Shown here piece after piece: positions 11,352-23,640 of a stretch of 64,000 nucleotides of DNA. Source of the DNA: Haemonchus contortus (lineage: Eukaryota > Nematoda > Chromadorea > Rhabditida > Trichostrongylidae); contig LS997567.1 in the NCBI GenBank assembly GCA_000469685.2, positions 12,156,710 through 12,220,709 of the forward strand, written 5' to 3'. Position 1 is the stretch's first letter. Every line of letters starts with the position of its first letter. A program made the translations under genes and the position numbers. Below the pieces are notes generated by a model that worked only from the letters and a program-made list of their open reading frames with translations, ran no database searches and was not told the origin of the DNA.

Positions 11352-12900
11352 CTATTTGAGTTTCACTAAATGGTGAAACGCTCCACCTTTTCTATTGAAA
11401 AGTTCTCCTTCATCGGATCTTACAAGGAAGGTCTTTCAAGGCGTCGGACGCTTTTTGAAAATGGTTTTCTGCATGGTATAGGGGCATGAGCACTGAGTAT
11501 AGAACTATGGTCCATTTCCGCTAAATGGCCTCTGAATGCCAAAAAAAGGTGAAAACGATTTTGCCAGAAACTGCCGTTTTAACCCACTGAGCGTCTTTTG
11601 TTACATTCATGGCGCCGACTGTCCGCACAGTAGAAGGCGCCAGTGAACTGCGCATTGAAAGTAACGTGAACGGTAACCAAAAAAGGGAGTCACATGTTGA
11701 AAAGTGCGGGGAAATTTCATGTGTGCTCTCCACGGTTGAGCTCCTGGCAGCGACGGATGGTGTAGTGGATAGCGATGTGGATATTGAGTTTGGACGGCTA
11801 GGCTGGGTTGATGGTGGGTTGATGGGATTGGCACCATATTGCACCAGGGAAAAGCAAGTGCCTGTCTGGTCATGGTCGTGACCAGGACCACCCATAACCT
11901 CTACCAGTCTCTAAGAAGGCATGCGGTGTTAGTATGTTATCAGAAGGCCATAACCACGAAGAGAGGAATATTCCACTCCATCCGAGGAGGACATTTAGGA
12001 TATTACTGATATACAGGAAGTTAATTTCGAAGGAACGTCGCTTCCTCCACGAAGAAATCTTCGTATATCCGTACTTGAAACTACGGTATAATGGAGAATG
12101 CCGTCTATTTCGAACGTTTGTTGAATCTTTTCACATTGTACCGTACAATTGACATGGAACTGTGCTCGTTTGGAAATGAAGCGAAGTTCTGATTTGGTTC
12201 TTGAGATGAAAATGAGACCATGAATCTGTAGCCACCGCAGCGAAATTCTGCTCTTTCTTCAAGTATAGATGATGTACATGAAATTTCAGCTAGTGCTCCT
12301 TTTGCACAGCTGTGTATTCTATGTTCCCTTCTGAGCAATCGGCATCTGACATTACCGTCGTAGTGTGGAGCTCGTCCTTAAAGGCACGGTCCACTATAAA
12401 AATGGTTACTGAGTTCTTCCCTAAGGAATGCTCATGGCCCCCATGGGTGGTAGAAGGGTCCTTTTCGCTCCCATAATCTCGACGTTCAGGTCAGGGCATA
12501 GTGGAAGCCCTATTGCTGCCTCAATTCGCTATCCCGCCTCTGATCGATGTCACGTTAGACGAGTGTCGAGGCAACATAGATTGCGAATATTCGTTCCAGG
12601 ACCACAACCAGCTGATCTCCGAGTGCTGAGGCGATGTTTTTCACCCATTCTTTTTCCTCCGTTATTCTTTTTTATGCAGCGATCCCTTTTTTAATTTCCT
12701 ACCCAAAAAGCCAAAAAATGTGAGCCATTTTTGGCTCGTCCAAACGCCCCACTTTTCTTCATTCTTCTGGTCTCATTCTCGTCCAGCCCCATTTTTAATG
12801 ATTTTTCGAAGCTTTTTTTGATTTCGGAAACACCGATCCACGCACTTCCTTCGCCTCTATCACACTATTTTCCATCTTATCTTCCAATTTTCGGCATAAT
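11352..12900. other. span without recognisable gene
   Basis: Overlapping ORFs on both strands at 11521-11895 are mutually exclusive and show no domain. The minus-strand one is Ser/Pro/Thr-rich. Nothing else could be supported. Confidence 0.35.
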
Positions 12901-12905
12901 CTGGG

Positions 12906-14234
12906 TTACCCAAAATTATCGTGATCTGTGCCTTTGATCCTAATGATGAATGAACTAATGAGTGAATTCGGTATTCGCACCACTGGGTTACGTTGCATTC
13001 GAAACTCCACATTTGGCCCTATATGGGGTAATTGATGTTCCGGATTGAGAATATGATCAGTAAGGTTTAAATTTTGGCAATCGCACAGCCTTTTCACTTC
13101 TGCAGGAGTATATTTGCAGTCCTCTACTGTTTCGCATGACATGTTTTTAGCTTCTGCCTAGGTTCAACTTCCCAATGGTGGAGTATATCTAGGTGGTGCC
13201 AAACCCATATAATTTTCATTTGATAAGAAAAAGACAGTGTCGGAGGTACGCTCGTGATAGTGGTGGGAAATAGTCTTCGGGGCTGGTTGGGCAAAAGGCT
13301 AAAGTGGTGGACCTTTGTGTCTTTATTGCCCTTGCTTATTGCCATCTGTAACTGCATCATCTCCTTCTACCTGGTGCATCGGAAGAATTCATAAACCGTA
13401 TCGTCGCGAGGGATAAGATATATTATGTAGTAAAGACAGCCCGAGCTAGAACAGAAGCAATCACAGCCTATTCCTCCGCAGCTTTCCGCACATCAGATGA
13501 CTCCTGAAAGGTGATTACCTTGACGAACTCTGGTACTAACGACATGCTATGGACTGCTCCACAATTTTCGCCCGTGCACGATCCCTTATGTGGACATCGT
13601 TTGCTGTCTAAAGCCCGTACTTCGTGCTGCGTATGAACATTACAGTTTCTTTTTCGCAGATCAAGTCGAGGGCTTTCAATAGCAGCTTAATTTCTAAAAG
13701 ATTCGTTTGGCTGTTAGTAAGGCAAAGGCAAGCTTCTTGATTAGAAGGGTTAATTTACATAAATTCTACTATATCTACGGTGCACAATTCTCCTTTGTCG
13801 TTTTTTCGACAGCTATATATTTGATGATCAAAAACGTCAACATCTCGACATCCTTTTGATAATGTGCAGGTAGTAAAGAGAAGTGAAGTGATGGGGAGTG
13901 TGGTTATTCCTCTTCAGAGCTTCTGCGTAGTCTCCGTCGTATAATTCTTCTAGCTAAGGTGGATGCGGTTCCGACAATGTGTTACCATTACCACACCGTC
14001 AGCACTCCTATTTTTCCCATAGCCCGGAAAAAATAAAGTATTGGGCAACCAATTATGACTGGAACATGGAATGAGACGTAGCAGAGCGTTATCAGCATGT
14101 GAGCAAGTAGTCCGGTTAGGAAAACTACGGTTCTTGGCCAGCACTCGGGATATGCAAAATATGCAGTCGATTCGGTCACAGACTGGTGCTGCTGTACATG
14201 TGACTTCCATTATTTCGACTGCGTTTCCATCCAA
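12906..14234 (-). pseudogene. BEL/Pao envelope-like region (phlebovirus G2-type), broken
   Basis: The minus-strand fragments are cysteine-rich in the pattern of the phlebovirus-type class II fusion glycoprotein carried by some nematode BEL/Pao elements. A PVCDRIDCIFC segment with a following hydrophobic membrane-like stretch lies at 14180-13990. YSCRKNDKGELC is near 13815-13780, ACLCLTNSQTN near 13730-13700, and a CPHKGSCTGENC cluster near 13600-13560. RLCDCQNLNLTDHILNP followed by a beta-rich stretch lies at 13100-12930. Several stops and frame changes break it. It lies immediately downstream, on the same strand, of the pol region at 14.6-18.1 kb, as env does in such elements. The family match is by remembered pattern and needs a profile search. 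Confidence 0.55.
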
Positions 14235-14635
14235 AACTTTTCATTTTATCTGATGTTCGTGTAACACGATTACAGGTGGAAAGAGAATGATTCCCCGTTG
14301 CCTTGGACTGCTGTAGGTCTAGCAGTAGTCTTCCGCGAAGACCTCGAATTGATGCCGTGATTTTGTGACAGTACAACTCCGCCTTTCGTGCATTCCATTG
14401 ATCCGTAGCTCTGCTTTGGTTTGGAGGAAAAGTAGGATCAGGAAGGAAGGGGGTGATTTTAATGAAGTCTGGAAGGAAGCGCTGATTCTCAGAATAAGAT
14501 GATGAAGGAGAGTTTTTCTTTGTGCCGGGTCGTGTCGGGTTGGAGAGTTCAGAGGTGAAAGGACCTCCTGTTCCTATTTTGTTCCTTTGGTACTGTCTTC
14601 GTCCACTTCTTCGTACAAGATGGGCTTGCGTTTAG

Positions 14636-16144
14636 CTAGGTTAAACTCGTTTGCGGTGGTGATTGAAGTGATGTTGATGAAGGTGCGGGCAGTCTTTGTG
14701 AGTTAGACTGTTCACAGTGTATGTCGAGCTGCACAATCCTACTTACTGGCCGTCGTACTTGAGTTCTGCTCGGCAAATCCACTAGAACTTCTTGTATTGT
14801 ATCAGATGAGTGCTTTTGAAGTTTTACGATGCATCTACTTTCCATGTGTTCCTCGGTCGTGTTGGATCACACAGTGAAAAACATCTCCTCTATTTCTTCA
14901 ATCGCTTGCCTGCTTGTGCCGCGTCTGTTGTTTATTAGCATTTTGTGATGTTCACTGATACTTGGCAGATACTGCGTGCTCCAGATGTTCCGAAATTTCT
15001 CCGTCAGTCTTACTGAAGATTCAAGTGCCTCTTCGACTTTTCGTTGGCTACCAAGCTATTGTGCCTCTTCCGGATGTGATATGTCGTATCATTAGCTCCT
15101 TCTTTAGTATATTTGTAAGGGTAATTCGACTTCTGCAATAATTGTTCGAAGATCATCGAATGCTACAGTCCATTTTCCGAGGGCTTTGTATAACGAGTGC
15201 TTTATGCATGTGATCAGCCTTTCGTAAAATATACCCGGTGCATGAGGCGTGATGTGATTCCATTCCATTTCTCGTCGGGCTAGCGCACTCTCTGATTTTT
15301 CGCTTTGTAACGTGCGCTCAATCGCATTGAACAGAATTTTTTCTCTTACAAGAAATGTAGATGCGTTATCTCATGTAACATTATAGCTCTCAGTGCAAAA
15401 ACCCGACGACTTCAGTTGTCATATTTTCACGAGTTCTAAATGCATTTGTTGCGTTGTGCCGCATGAATAAATGCACCCGTACGCTGTTCGCTTTTGACTT
15501 GTCTTCTTTCGTGATTATGACTGACATTTGTCCGAAAACGTCCAGTCCCACGTGGGCACATGGTCTCCCCTTCTAGGGGGTGCCTCCATGTCAGAATGGC
15601 GGAGCAGTAAATTGTTGAACTTCTGACGTGGTAGACATGATCTTATGATTTGAGACACTTGCTGGCGTAATTTTGGAATCCAGAACATTTCTCTCACAGT
15701 AGCCATTGTGTGAGCTACTCCTTGATTATATTGAAGGGTGCTTACCAAACTATTAAGCGAGCAAGGGCGTCTTCGGCAATATGAGTATAAGGGTATCTGC
15801 AGAGGGAGGGACTGCCGCATGTTCGAGTCGACCGTAGCAGCGAAATATTCCAAGGTGATCTGGTTTATGTTCAAAGCTTTCTGAGAGCTGATTCGGTGCT
15901 CGTTAACCATTTCCTTCTTATGGTCCCTTATGATGCATTCCTTCGCTTCTCGCAATTCTGGTCCCGTGAGTTCATGTTTCAAGAAGTTATGCGAAGTGCT
16001 GGAATCTTCAAATATACCATTAATCCGGGTCGACGGAAGATGTCGTAGAAGGCGACGAATGAATCGAAGAACGTGCACTACGACCCTCTGCACCTTATGG
16101 AGGTTGCTGAAGCGACATAAGTTTAATAATGTCGGCTCATCCAT
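14636..16144 (-). pseudogene. BEL/Pao pol: integrase region
   Basis: The longest open piece (15515-16144, 209 codons) carries the integrase zinc-binding region: GVAHTMATVREMFWIPKLRQ with a following QQVSQIIRSC. Upstream the frame includes HRISSQKALNINQI. The reading continues into a WDWTFSDKC stretch at about 15540, where the integrase core should start. The core is then littered with stops down to about 14850. The C-terminal end at 14845-14636 includes EVLVDLPSRTQVRRPVSRIV, the basic/beta tail typical of BEL/Pao integrases. It is minus strand, in order after RT and RNase H, and non-functional. Confidence 0.8.
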
Positions 16145-16213
16145 CTCAATTTTCCGCGCCGCTATTAGCGCCGTAGCCGCTTTCTCTGTGTCCGAGTCCT
16201 CAACTTCTTTTTC

Positions 16214-18102
16214 TTATATAGTGACTGGGAACATCCCATTGTCTTTGAGTATCTGAGTGTGACTCCCGTGCATGAGTTGAGGTCCATTCCACCAGATGTG
16301 TTCTTTGCAACAAGCAGCAGTCAATCCCCATGTCGCACAATCGGCTGGGTTAGATATTGTAGGTACAGTAGCGCTCAAAAGTATACGGCCAACATTAACT
16401 TGCCGTAACTTTTTTCCCAGTGGAGCAAATCGCATGAAATTTTGATGTTTGGCTGAAGCACATTTCACACTATTCAACACTACTTGACTGCAAAGCAGCA
16501 ATGTTCATATAACTAAAGGGGAGGCGTATGCTGAAAGCAAGTTTGTGACGTCTGCAGTTATTCGCACCTTATTTCTCCTCTGCTGTGTTCGACATTAGCG
16601 CTCGTACACTTTGAACATGGCAAAAAGGAAAGAAATCCTAGAAGCACCAATGACCCTATTATCAGTTGGCTTTGATTTCAAGCTCTTTGGGATATTTGGA
16701 ACATGATCAAAATGCAGGTTAATAGTGGTAAATATGTATCTACACTACACCAATGCTACACACATTGAAATTTCGCGTGATTAGATCTAGTAGGAAAGGA
16801 GCTGCGACTGAAAATTATAACTGAAGAAGCATTCCGTCGAATACTTTTGAGCGCTACTGTACGTGACCAAACAGTATGATTGCTCCGTTTTTTCTGAGTT
16901 GTTGATGATACTCCTTTACTCCATGAGTCGATTTGCCACTAGTACTCCGACCGTTTGTGGATTGGGTGGAGATTTTATCCATCCTAACACAATTTCGGAT
17001 CCCGTGAAAAAGAGTATTTTAGGTATCCGAATGACCTTACTCAATGAAGAGTGCGCGAATTGGGCTACTTTTGCTTCTAGTGTTAGTACCTTCATTTTCA
17101 TTTTTGAGACAGTAATTTCTCCTTTTATTGACGGCAGTTTCAACTTCGCCATTATCAGGTTCGTCTCTGCTTCAAAGCTAAGATACACACATGTGGCCAT
17201 TGGAACTGACTAGCGTCTGTGAAAACGAGTATATGTAGTATGCGGTCCGTCGCGACTGGCAACTTTTCTTTCTCTTTCTTTATAAAATGTAGTTATTATA
17301 TTTAGCTGATAATGGAGCGCCACTGCACCTGTAAATGATGTGCCGAAGGTGTGTACCTACTTTACTACCCTTTTGAAGGGATCACAAAAACACTTTGGCT
17401 GTTAGTAGCACAGGGATCGAACAATGACGCCAGCTGTTTTGACACTAAGCGTTTCGTAATGATCTTGGGGGTGGTCATTGTACCCTTCAATATTATCTTG
17501 TCACTGATGCAGTTCCAGGGTATTCCAAACACCTATCGACAGGTTGCTATTGTGAGGTCTTTTTTATCAGCGGTGGTGTTAAAGACGTCATCGTTCGACA
17601 GAAACTCTCTGAGGATCATGTTGAGCCCCTTGAGGATTTCCTTGGATAAGTGATACTTATTGAGAGCTTCTTCTGAAGATCGTGCACCTATTATTAAATT
17701 GTTCACGTGAAGGTTTTCTTTCGTTTCTTTGGCACTACCCATATTGGAACTCATGTGCTCTAAGTGAAAGGCAATTGTAGCTCCAAGGAGAAATGGCGAT
17801 GCATTAATGTGACCCTTGTGAATCTATAGGTCACTATGTTATCCGGACCCGGTGGAAGAGGAACGTTCCGTACCCATAGACAACGAGTTGCGTCCCGGTC
17901 AATCTCTTGTAAGCGTACTTGTAAGAAGGCATTTTCTACACCCAAGGTTATCGCAATGTTGTGCGTGCGAAATCGGAGTGATTCGAAGACTAAATATGGA
18001 AGCATAAGCGGTCCTGGCTGAAGAACCTCGTTCAAGGCATTAGTACTGTCATTATTACTGAATGGGAATGCAGTAACCGAGTGTTCAAATTAGATGGGTT
18101 CA
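16214..18102 (-). pseudogene. BEL/Pao pol: reverse transcriptase and RNase H region
   Basis: In minus-strand order: the RT block LRFRTHNIAITLGVENAFLQ with DRDATRCLWVR and DNIVTYRFTRVT (18035-17760), the second RT motif in LHVNNLIIGARSSEEALNKY (near 17690), RNase H-like GSEIVLGWIKS with LIMAKLKLPSIK (17200-16916), and then NPADCATWGLTA ... HIWWNGPQL (16370-16260), the BEL/Pao connection to integrase. In both RT motifs a catalytic Asp is missing: ITLGVENAF where S/T-D-V-x-x-A-F is usual, and VNN where V/L-D-N is usual. A MITE at 16366-16859 splits the reading. Sequence up to about 18720 may be the 5' part of pol, but no protease could be confirmed and no LTR was found. Confidence 0.8.
16366..16859. 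mobile_element. 494-bp TA-flanked MITE (Tc1-type ends)
   Basis: The ends are perfect inverted repeats of at least 19 bp, CAGTAGCGCTCAAAAGTAT / ATACTTTTGAGCGCTACTG, flanked by TA (16364-16365 and 16860-16861). It interrupts the BEL/Pao pol frame between the RNase H and NPADC segments. The related element at 42.78-46.39 kb aligns along most of the interior. No transposase inside. Confidence 0.95.
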
Positions 18103-19035
18103 TATTTGGCAAAATCCGCTAATCTTCATTTTCTTCAAGGTTATCCGAAAGGCTTGAAGTATCAATTTTACGTTATATAATCGCCGAAGTTATCCGAAAA
18201 ATAACTTCCGTTGATGTTGTTGTTGTTGATCGCTCATCTTCTTTGATGAAAGATTTGCTTGGAATCTTAATATTTACATTGATTGCCTTGTTTACTGATG
18301 GGCCATCCAGGACGTAGGTAAGGGGAATAGCCCACATGAGTAGGAGGAACTTTATAGGGTTTGTCACAGGCATTCAAAACCGCTCTCTTGATTTGACCCC
18401 CGGCTCCTCCTGCTACCTGAAGTTGAGGGCACTGATACTGAGAGTTAACTACTTCAGCCCAAATAAGCCTTCATTACTCCTCAGCGAAGTTAGTACGACG
18501 TGTACAAATGCAGTACACCACCTCGGATCCAAGCCCTAAGAATCTCCGGTCGTGTGCAGAGATAAAGACTCCTCCTGTGCTTCGAACAGCATGAGACGAT
18601 TTGGGTCAACGAGTGTGGCAGACCCATACCATTTAATTCGGTATCGGAATACCACTCTGGGCGGCAGCGTTGGTCCCGCGCTCTGATGCCTGCGGAAAAA
18701 TTGAAGGTTAGCGATAATACTCATGTTCCCTCATGGCTTGCGCCCATTTTAAAGCGCTGGGCCCAATCCAGCATCAAGTATGATAGGCTTTTTGAATTGC
18801 TAGTGTCTTTGCAGGAGTCACAAGACGCTTTCCTAAGGGAATAGAACCCCTTGAAAAGCGTTTGTGTGATCTAGCCAATTGGTGACGCTCCTAGAGATGA
18901 ACTTTACAGCGCTTTTCCACAGTTCAACTATGACTCTAAGACTGTTGTTGAGAAGCAATGTAGGATAATTAGGGTTGAAACTGGTAAACTCAAGGACGTT
19001 TTTTCTTCTGATGCATTTGATAGGGAAACTCTTAA
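18103..19035. other. possible 5' part of BEL/Pao pol, unassigned
   Basis: Minus-strand ORFs at 18173-18373 and 18536-18724 sit where the pol N-terminus or protease should be, but no motif is recognisable. The remainder shows nothing. Confidence 0.3.
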
Positions 19036-19667
19036 CCCTTTAACGAAAATGCCGATTTCGACGCGATGCGCCTATGGGACCACGCCCCCTTCCTGTTGTG
19101 TGCGACTGGCACCCACCGGTGGGTGCCATGGTCCCACGAGGAATTCTGTTCTCTGGCTAAATGAAGAATTTAGCATTATTTCAGATAACGGGAGCATAAG
19201 ATTTTATTTTACCTTATATAAAAGCGAGGCTTAGAAATCGCCTTCGGTTTAGAAGCAATGTAGGTTAGAGTTTTGGTGATAGTAAAAGCAGTAGGAGTTC
19301 GTATAACATTCAAGGACTCGAGGATGAAGAGATCAACGCACGGTCACATAATCGCAAATCGGTATTCTAGGTACTACCTCAAAAGCTTCCTGGACACACA
19401 CAAATTTTGCCAAAGTATCTAAACCTTTTCAGTACTACTCCATTGACTATATCTGTTTGTAATAAATAAGCTCCGACAAAACATTCACGCCGACCATGTT
19501 GAATATAAATATAGTACCATGGAGTCAGTTAATAAATATGAAAATATTAAATAAGTTTAAAAGGTGCAAATAAAGGAAGAGACATGGTGGCACCTAACAT
19601 TGTGTGCCATGGTCCCATGCTACAGTCATAGCGGCACCCACCGGCGGGTACCATAGTCGTCAAAGGG
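19036..19667. mobile_element. 632-bp TTAA-flanked MITE (piggyBac-type)
   Basis: The ends CCCTTTAACGAAAATGCCGA and (reverse complement) CCCTTTGACGACTATGGTAC are flanked by TTAA at 19032-19035 and 19668-19671. Subterminal blocks GCACCCACCGGTGGGTGCCA and GCACCCACCGGCGGGTACC are themselves palindromic. It shares ends and subterminal blocks with the 242-bp copy at 31845-32086. There is no transposase ORF. TTAA target duplication with C-rich ends is known for piggyBac elements; family membership is inferred. Confidence 0.85.
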
Positions 19668-19679
19668 TTAATCAGGTAA

Positions 19680-20860
19680 TCGATTCATCTTGTGATAATG
19701 AATTAATTAAAGAATTGAAACCGGCAATAAAGGTAATTCTCGTTTCCACCTTTCTCGGGATAGGATGCCTTACAATCGCCAAAGAATTATTGAGATTTCT
19801 CTACTGCCTCAAGCGCTTCGTGATCGGCTCCTTGAGTTTATGGAGAAAGAGCGACTCTCATTGACAAAAAACTTGTTCGTTCTTTCACTTGACGTGACTG
19901 TTCAAAGGAAGAACTTGAGTTTGACCATTATGTAATAAGGAAAATTGGACTTCTTAATCAACATGGAGGTAAGCTCTTATGTGCTGTTAAAGATTTTGAA
20001 ATTCGTAAACTTCGTTCACCTCGCGATCTTTCAAATGTCGCCTTTAACAGCCGTTTTGTTTTTGACTCTTGCTCTAATGACATCGGTGCTCACTTTTCTT
20101 CCCCTGACAACTCGCTACGAACTGCTGTTGGACTATGTGATCGTCCAACAATGGATTCTGCGCAGTTGAGGAGCGTTGGGAATCAAGCGGGATATATTGA
20201 TCATTGGGGTGCGCGTCTTCTCCTTGCAAGGGAAAACTGTGGAACGCGAGAAAAAACGGAAACTAAGCCCCTATAAGCGGGGTCCTGCGTAACAATGATA
20301 GCTGATAACGCCTCTTTTGCCTATAATTGTAAATTACTGCTTCTCAATGCGCGTTCGTTGTGAACAAATTACCACAACTTAACCCGGTAGCAACTTTGAA
20401 TTCATTAGCTGTCATTAAATCGAGTTCGTCTAAGCCAAACACCATTCATGACGCCACGTTATCTCTTGGTGGTGGATACAGTGTTTTAAGAAGTAACAGA
20501 GATGGAGACAGACATCACATGCAAAATGTTGATAGCTGGTGATTGTAATTTTTTCCCCATTGAAAGGGATATGTTCAATCACTGCGGTGGCATGCACCCT
20601 CCATCTTCTTTTTCCTTTGTTGAATTCTGTGCCTCTTTTGAGCTTCAGCAGCTTGTTACGGGGCCGACACATGGGTTGAACACACTTGATATTGTGCTCA
20701 CCTCCAACCCTGATCAGAAGCATTGAATTAACGCCACCCTTCAGTACTTCCGACCAGAACACTGTTACAATCGATTTGAATTGCTTAGACACTGTTAGAT
20801 CAAACAAGGCAAAATCTATTTTGAATTTCGTTGAGGGTGTTTTCTTGAGCAATAATCATT
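19680..20860 (+). pseudogene. CR1-like retrotransposon, 5' region and endonuclease
   Basis: In the plus strand near 20330 the frame reads KLLLLNARSL, the usual start of a CR1/Jockey-type apurinic endonuclease. At 20525-20725 it reads LIAGDCNFF (normally GDFN), then FVEFCASFELQQLVTGPTHG, then LDIVLTSNPD, in the correct order and spacing. About 600 bp upstream there are plus-strand frames with a helical stretch that could be ORF1. Stops and frame changes make it non-functional. It is continued by the RT piece at 22361-23560 after a mariner insertion. Confidence 0.75.
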
Positions 20861-20984
20861 GCCTCAAATAGTGATTGGGTTGCGATAACTTACTGACTAC
20901 GCCTACGCCTTGTTTCGATCGGTCGCATCGCTAATTGAAAAGTACGTTCCCCACATGCGTAAAAAATCAGACTCCATGTTCTAT

Positions 20985-22200
20985 TAGGTGTATGCATCAA
21001 GTTTCGCCGTTTTTTGCGTGCAAATACATATTTATAACAAAATAAAAACAAAATGTACCTCAACCAATCTATTGTCTCCATCGTTAGCTATAACTTTTTG
21101 CCATCTTTCTGGAAGCTTGTTGATTCCGCGACTAAAGAAGTCTCATCTTTCGAGGCATTCACTCATCCACCCATTTGCGCACTTCTTCGGCATTCCGGAA
21201 GCGTGTATCTGCCAAGCTGACTTGCATGGACCGGAATAAGTAGTGATCAGAAGGGGCAAGATCCGGGAAATAAGCGGGCTGAACAAACTGATCCCGTCCA
21301 AGATCTGCAATTTTTTAAGAACATTCTTTGCAACATGGGGTCTGGCACTGTCGTTGTGGAACAGCACCTTGTGATATTTCTCGCGATTAATGGCCGCTTT
21401 TAGGTGAGAGCACCCGACAAATTGCCAAGTTGGTGTTCGTAGCGGTCAGCAGTAACAGTATCGTTCGGGTTCAGCAGCTCATGGAACACAATACTCTTTT
21501 GATCCTACCAAATACACAGCAATACTTTTTGGCAGTGGGCATTCCGCTTTGGTTGCAGACTCTTTGGTTGGCCTGGATCCACATACGCTGCTTTTCGTTT
21601 TGGGTTATCGTAGTAGATCCATTTTTCATCCCCAGTCACAATCCGTTGAAGGAAATTTGACCTTTTATTATCTTCAAGGTATTTTCTGCAAGCCTTCACG
21701 CGTGCTTCAAGCTGCTTTTCTGACAGCTGTTGAGAGACCCATTTTCCCAGCTTTCTTATCTTTCCCAATTCGTGCAAGCGTCTAGAAATAATTGTACGGT
21801 TGACGCTCAGCTCCACTTCTAGCTCTGTTCGGGTCTGGGCTGGATCTCCATCCACCAATGCTTGCAGTAGCAAATCTTCAAACTTTTTTGGCTGACCTGG
21901 ACTTCCTTGCCCTTCTACTCGAATTTTTCACTTCTAAAACGTTGAAACCATTCTCTGCAGCTTCGTTCAGATGGAGCTTGTTCTCCATAAACATTGAAAA
22001 GCATCCGGTGGGCTTCACTGGCAAATTTGTTGAAATCGATTTGCATGAGAAGGGCCCCCCGGAAAAACAATCCATCACGTTCCATGAACAATCAAATTGA
22101 TAGCAACGGGATTTTGAGAAAAATTGATCTGTCTGCCCTTAAATGGATAGCCAATACCCTATTGTACAGAATATGACAGGTTTTACCTGTAAACCTCTAA
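20985..22200 (-). mobile_element. mariner element inserted in the CR1-like copy
   Basis: A minus-strand mariner of about 1.2 kb. The transposase relic fills it, and the left end near 20985 reads TTAGGTGTATGCATCAAG, preceded by sequence joined to CR1. The right end is near 22200 (AAACCTCTAA), but the two ends are only weakly complementary, so boundaries are approximate. Confidence 0.7.
21060..22085 (-). pseudogene. mariner transposase pseudogene
   Basis: Almost the whole transposase is traceable on the minus strand in shifting frames. The HTH region (EAHRMLFNVYGEQAPSERSC type) is near 22020-21950. At 21873-21505 there is a long frame with ELSVNRTIISRRLHELGKIR, KLGKWVSQQL, then the first catalytic Asp region GDEKWIYYDN near 21630. 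The second Asp region FHNDSARPHVAKN is at about 21360. Then come a region equivalent to the SPDLAPSDYHLF block (stop-broken) and a final helical segment near 21120-21060. Several in-frame stops and frameshifts inactivate it. The usual length of about 345 residues is otherwise preserved. Confidence 0.85.
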
Positions 22201-22360
22201 TATGGTTGGCGTAACGAAACTTCGAATTCAGCAGCGGAAATTAATGCACACTTTTAATGTAGTGAGAGAACTCGTCGTAAAGTTCAGCATATTTATGCAG
22301 ACTAACCTCGTTATGGACGCACTAAATTTGCTAAGTACGCTCAAAAATTAAAGAAATAGT

Positions 22361-23640
22361 TTGCTCTCAGCCATGAGAAGAGAGAAGTTGTCCGAGAGGA
22401 AAAACTCGACGGCTTTCTTCGAGGCTGCTGCCTTCGCGGAGTGCTTTTGCGCTGTTCATGAAGAACCACGTAGTCCTGTCGCCCTCTACTCGAAAGTCAA
22501 TGCCTACCATGATTGGATTAACGTCCCCACTGATGCTGTATATGAAGTGCTTAGAAAACTGCCCCGTAGGAATTCCACCATCACTGAATGGTATTCCAAT
22601 ATCTCTCTCAAAAACGCTGCACTCGGTTTAGCGCTGCCACTCTCTGGTCGTACAACATATTCTTGCTATTGGGGCAAGCCCCCGATATCTGGAGTTTGGG
22701 TTAGTCAGATCTGTTGTTAAGAAGGGACCACGAGACCTGCTTGAAAAATATAGGCCCATTAGTTTGACATGCTAAAATTTTTGAAAGGTTGTTTTGACTT
22801 GATGTTTTGTTAACTGTTGTTATATCGACGCAGAACGCGATGCGAAAGTCTCACAAGGATGGCGATTTATGGACAAAACTTCAGTCTCGGACGGGACTCG
22901 AACCCGTACTTGTCCTTTCCGGGGACCGTGCTCTTATCCCTTACACTTCCGAGAGCCCGCTTGCCTTCGCCTTCTTAATGGCTTATATGCCATAGCTTAT
23001 TTTGAAAGTTTTATCTGCCGTTGCATTAACTCTTACTCAATGGATAATGGTCTCCTGTCATATACCCAACACGGATTTCTTGGTAAGCGCTCTACACTCA
23101 CTGCTCTCTTCCCTACTAATGCGCGTTGGCATAAAGAGCTCGACAGAGGCGACTATATATTTATTTTGTTGATTTCAGAAAAGCTTTCGACTCTATTCCA
23201 ATCTCCTTACTTGTAAGTAGAGCCGAGAGCTTGGGCATTGAAGGTTGCTTACTACGCTTTATCCATTCTTTCTTGAACAACAGGCGCCAAGCCACTGTCA
23301 TTAACGGTGAACGCTCTCAGGCATATCCAACGACCACCAGTGTCCCTCAAAGTAGCTGCAGTGGCCCCTTGATGTTCAGTAGGTGTGTCAATGATTTACC
23401 TGACGTGCTCTCTCCTGGCGTCTCCATTTCGATTACGCTGATGATTCCAAGCCGTATGATAACATCCTCAATCTTGAAAGCTTTATCACAGATATATTCA
23501 AATCTACTTCGAGTTCTGATTATATTATATTTCATTTCATACGCGTAAACCGTCACTTCTTTTCAAGTTGTTTTGCATTTACTTCAGGCCTCTTGTCGAA
23601 TACTGTTCTCCGGTGGTCTCCTTACGACAGGGCGCAGCAG
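22361..23640 (+). pseudogene. CR1-like retrotransposon, reverse transcriptase region
   Basis: Plus-strand blocks follow CR1/Jockey RT order. VYEVLRKLPRRNSTITEWYS with LKNAALGLALPLS lies at 22536-22650, and KYRPISLTC near 22750. After the SINE come SYTQHGFLGKRSTLTALFP (23060-23110), a stretch equivalent to DFRKAFDSIP near 23165-23200 in another frame, and GIEGCLLRFIHSFLNNRRQA with VINGERS at 23235-23310. SVPQSSCSGPLMFS (normally VPQGSVLGPLLF) and DLPDVLSPGVSI extend to 23430. The catalytic ADDS-type motif is degenerate. It is collinear with the endonuclease piece at 20.3-20.9 kb, so this is one element split by the mariner (1.2 kb) and the SINE. Confidence 0.8.
22787..23000 (-). mobile_element. 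tRNA-related SINE inserted in CR1-like RT
   Basis: On the minus strand the segment near 22900-22885 carries GGTTCGAGTCCCGTCCGAGA, a pol III B-box in a tRNA-like T-arm. A region resembling an A-box (about 22960-22940) precedes it. The CR1 reading frame resumes on the far side. Flanking sequences TTTTTGAAAG (about 22780) and ATTTTGAAAG (about 23002) look like a target duplication. Its non-tRNA part (TGTTAACTG, CGCGATGCGAA, GGCGATTTATG) is shared with the insertion at 26341-26634. Confidence 0.7.

Noticed and set aside
11521..11895. Ser/Pro-rich gene on the minus strand
   Set aside because: Equally long open frames occur in other phases and on the opposite strand, with no start context, splice sites or domain.
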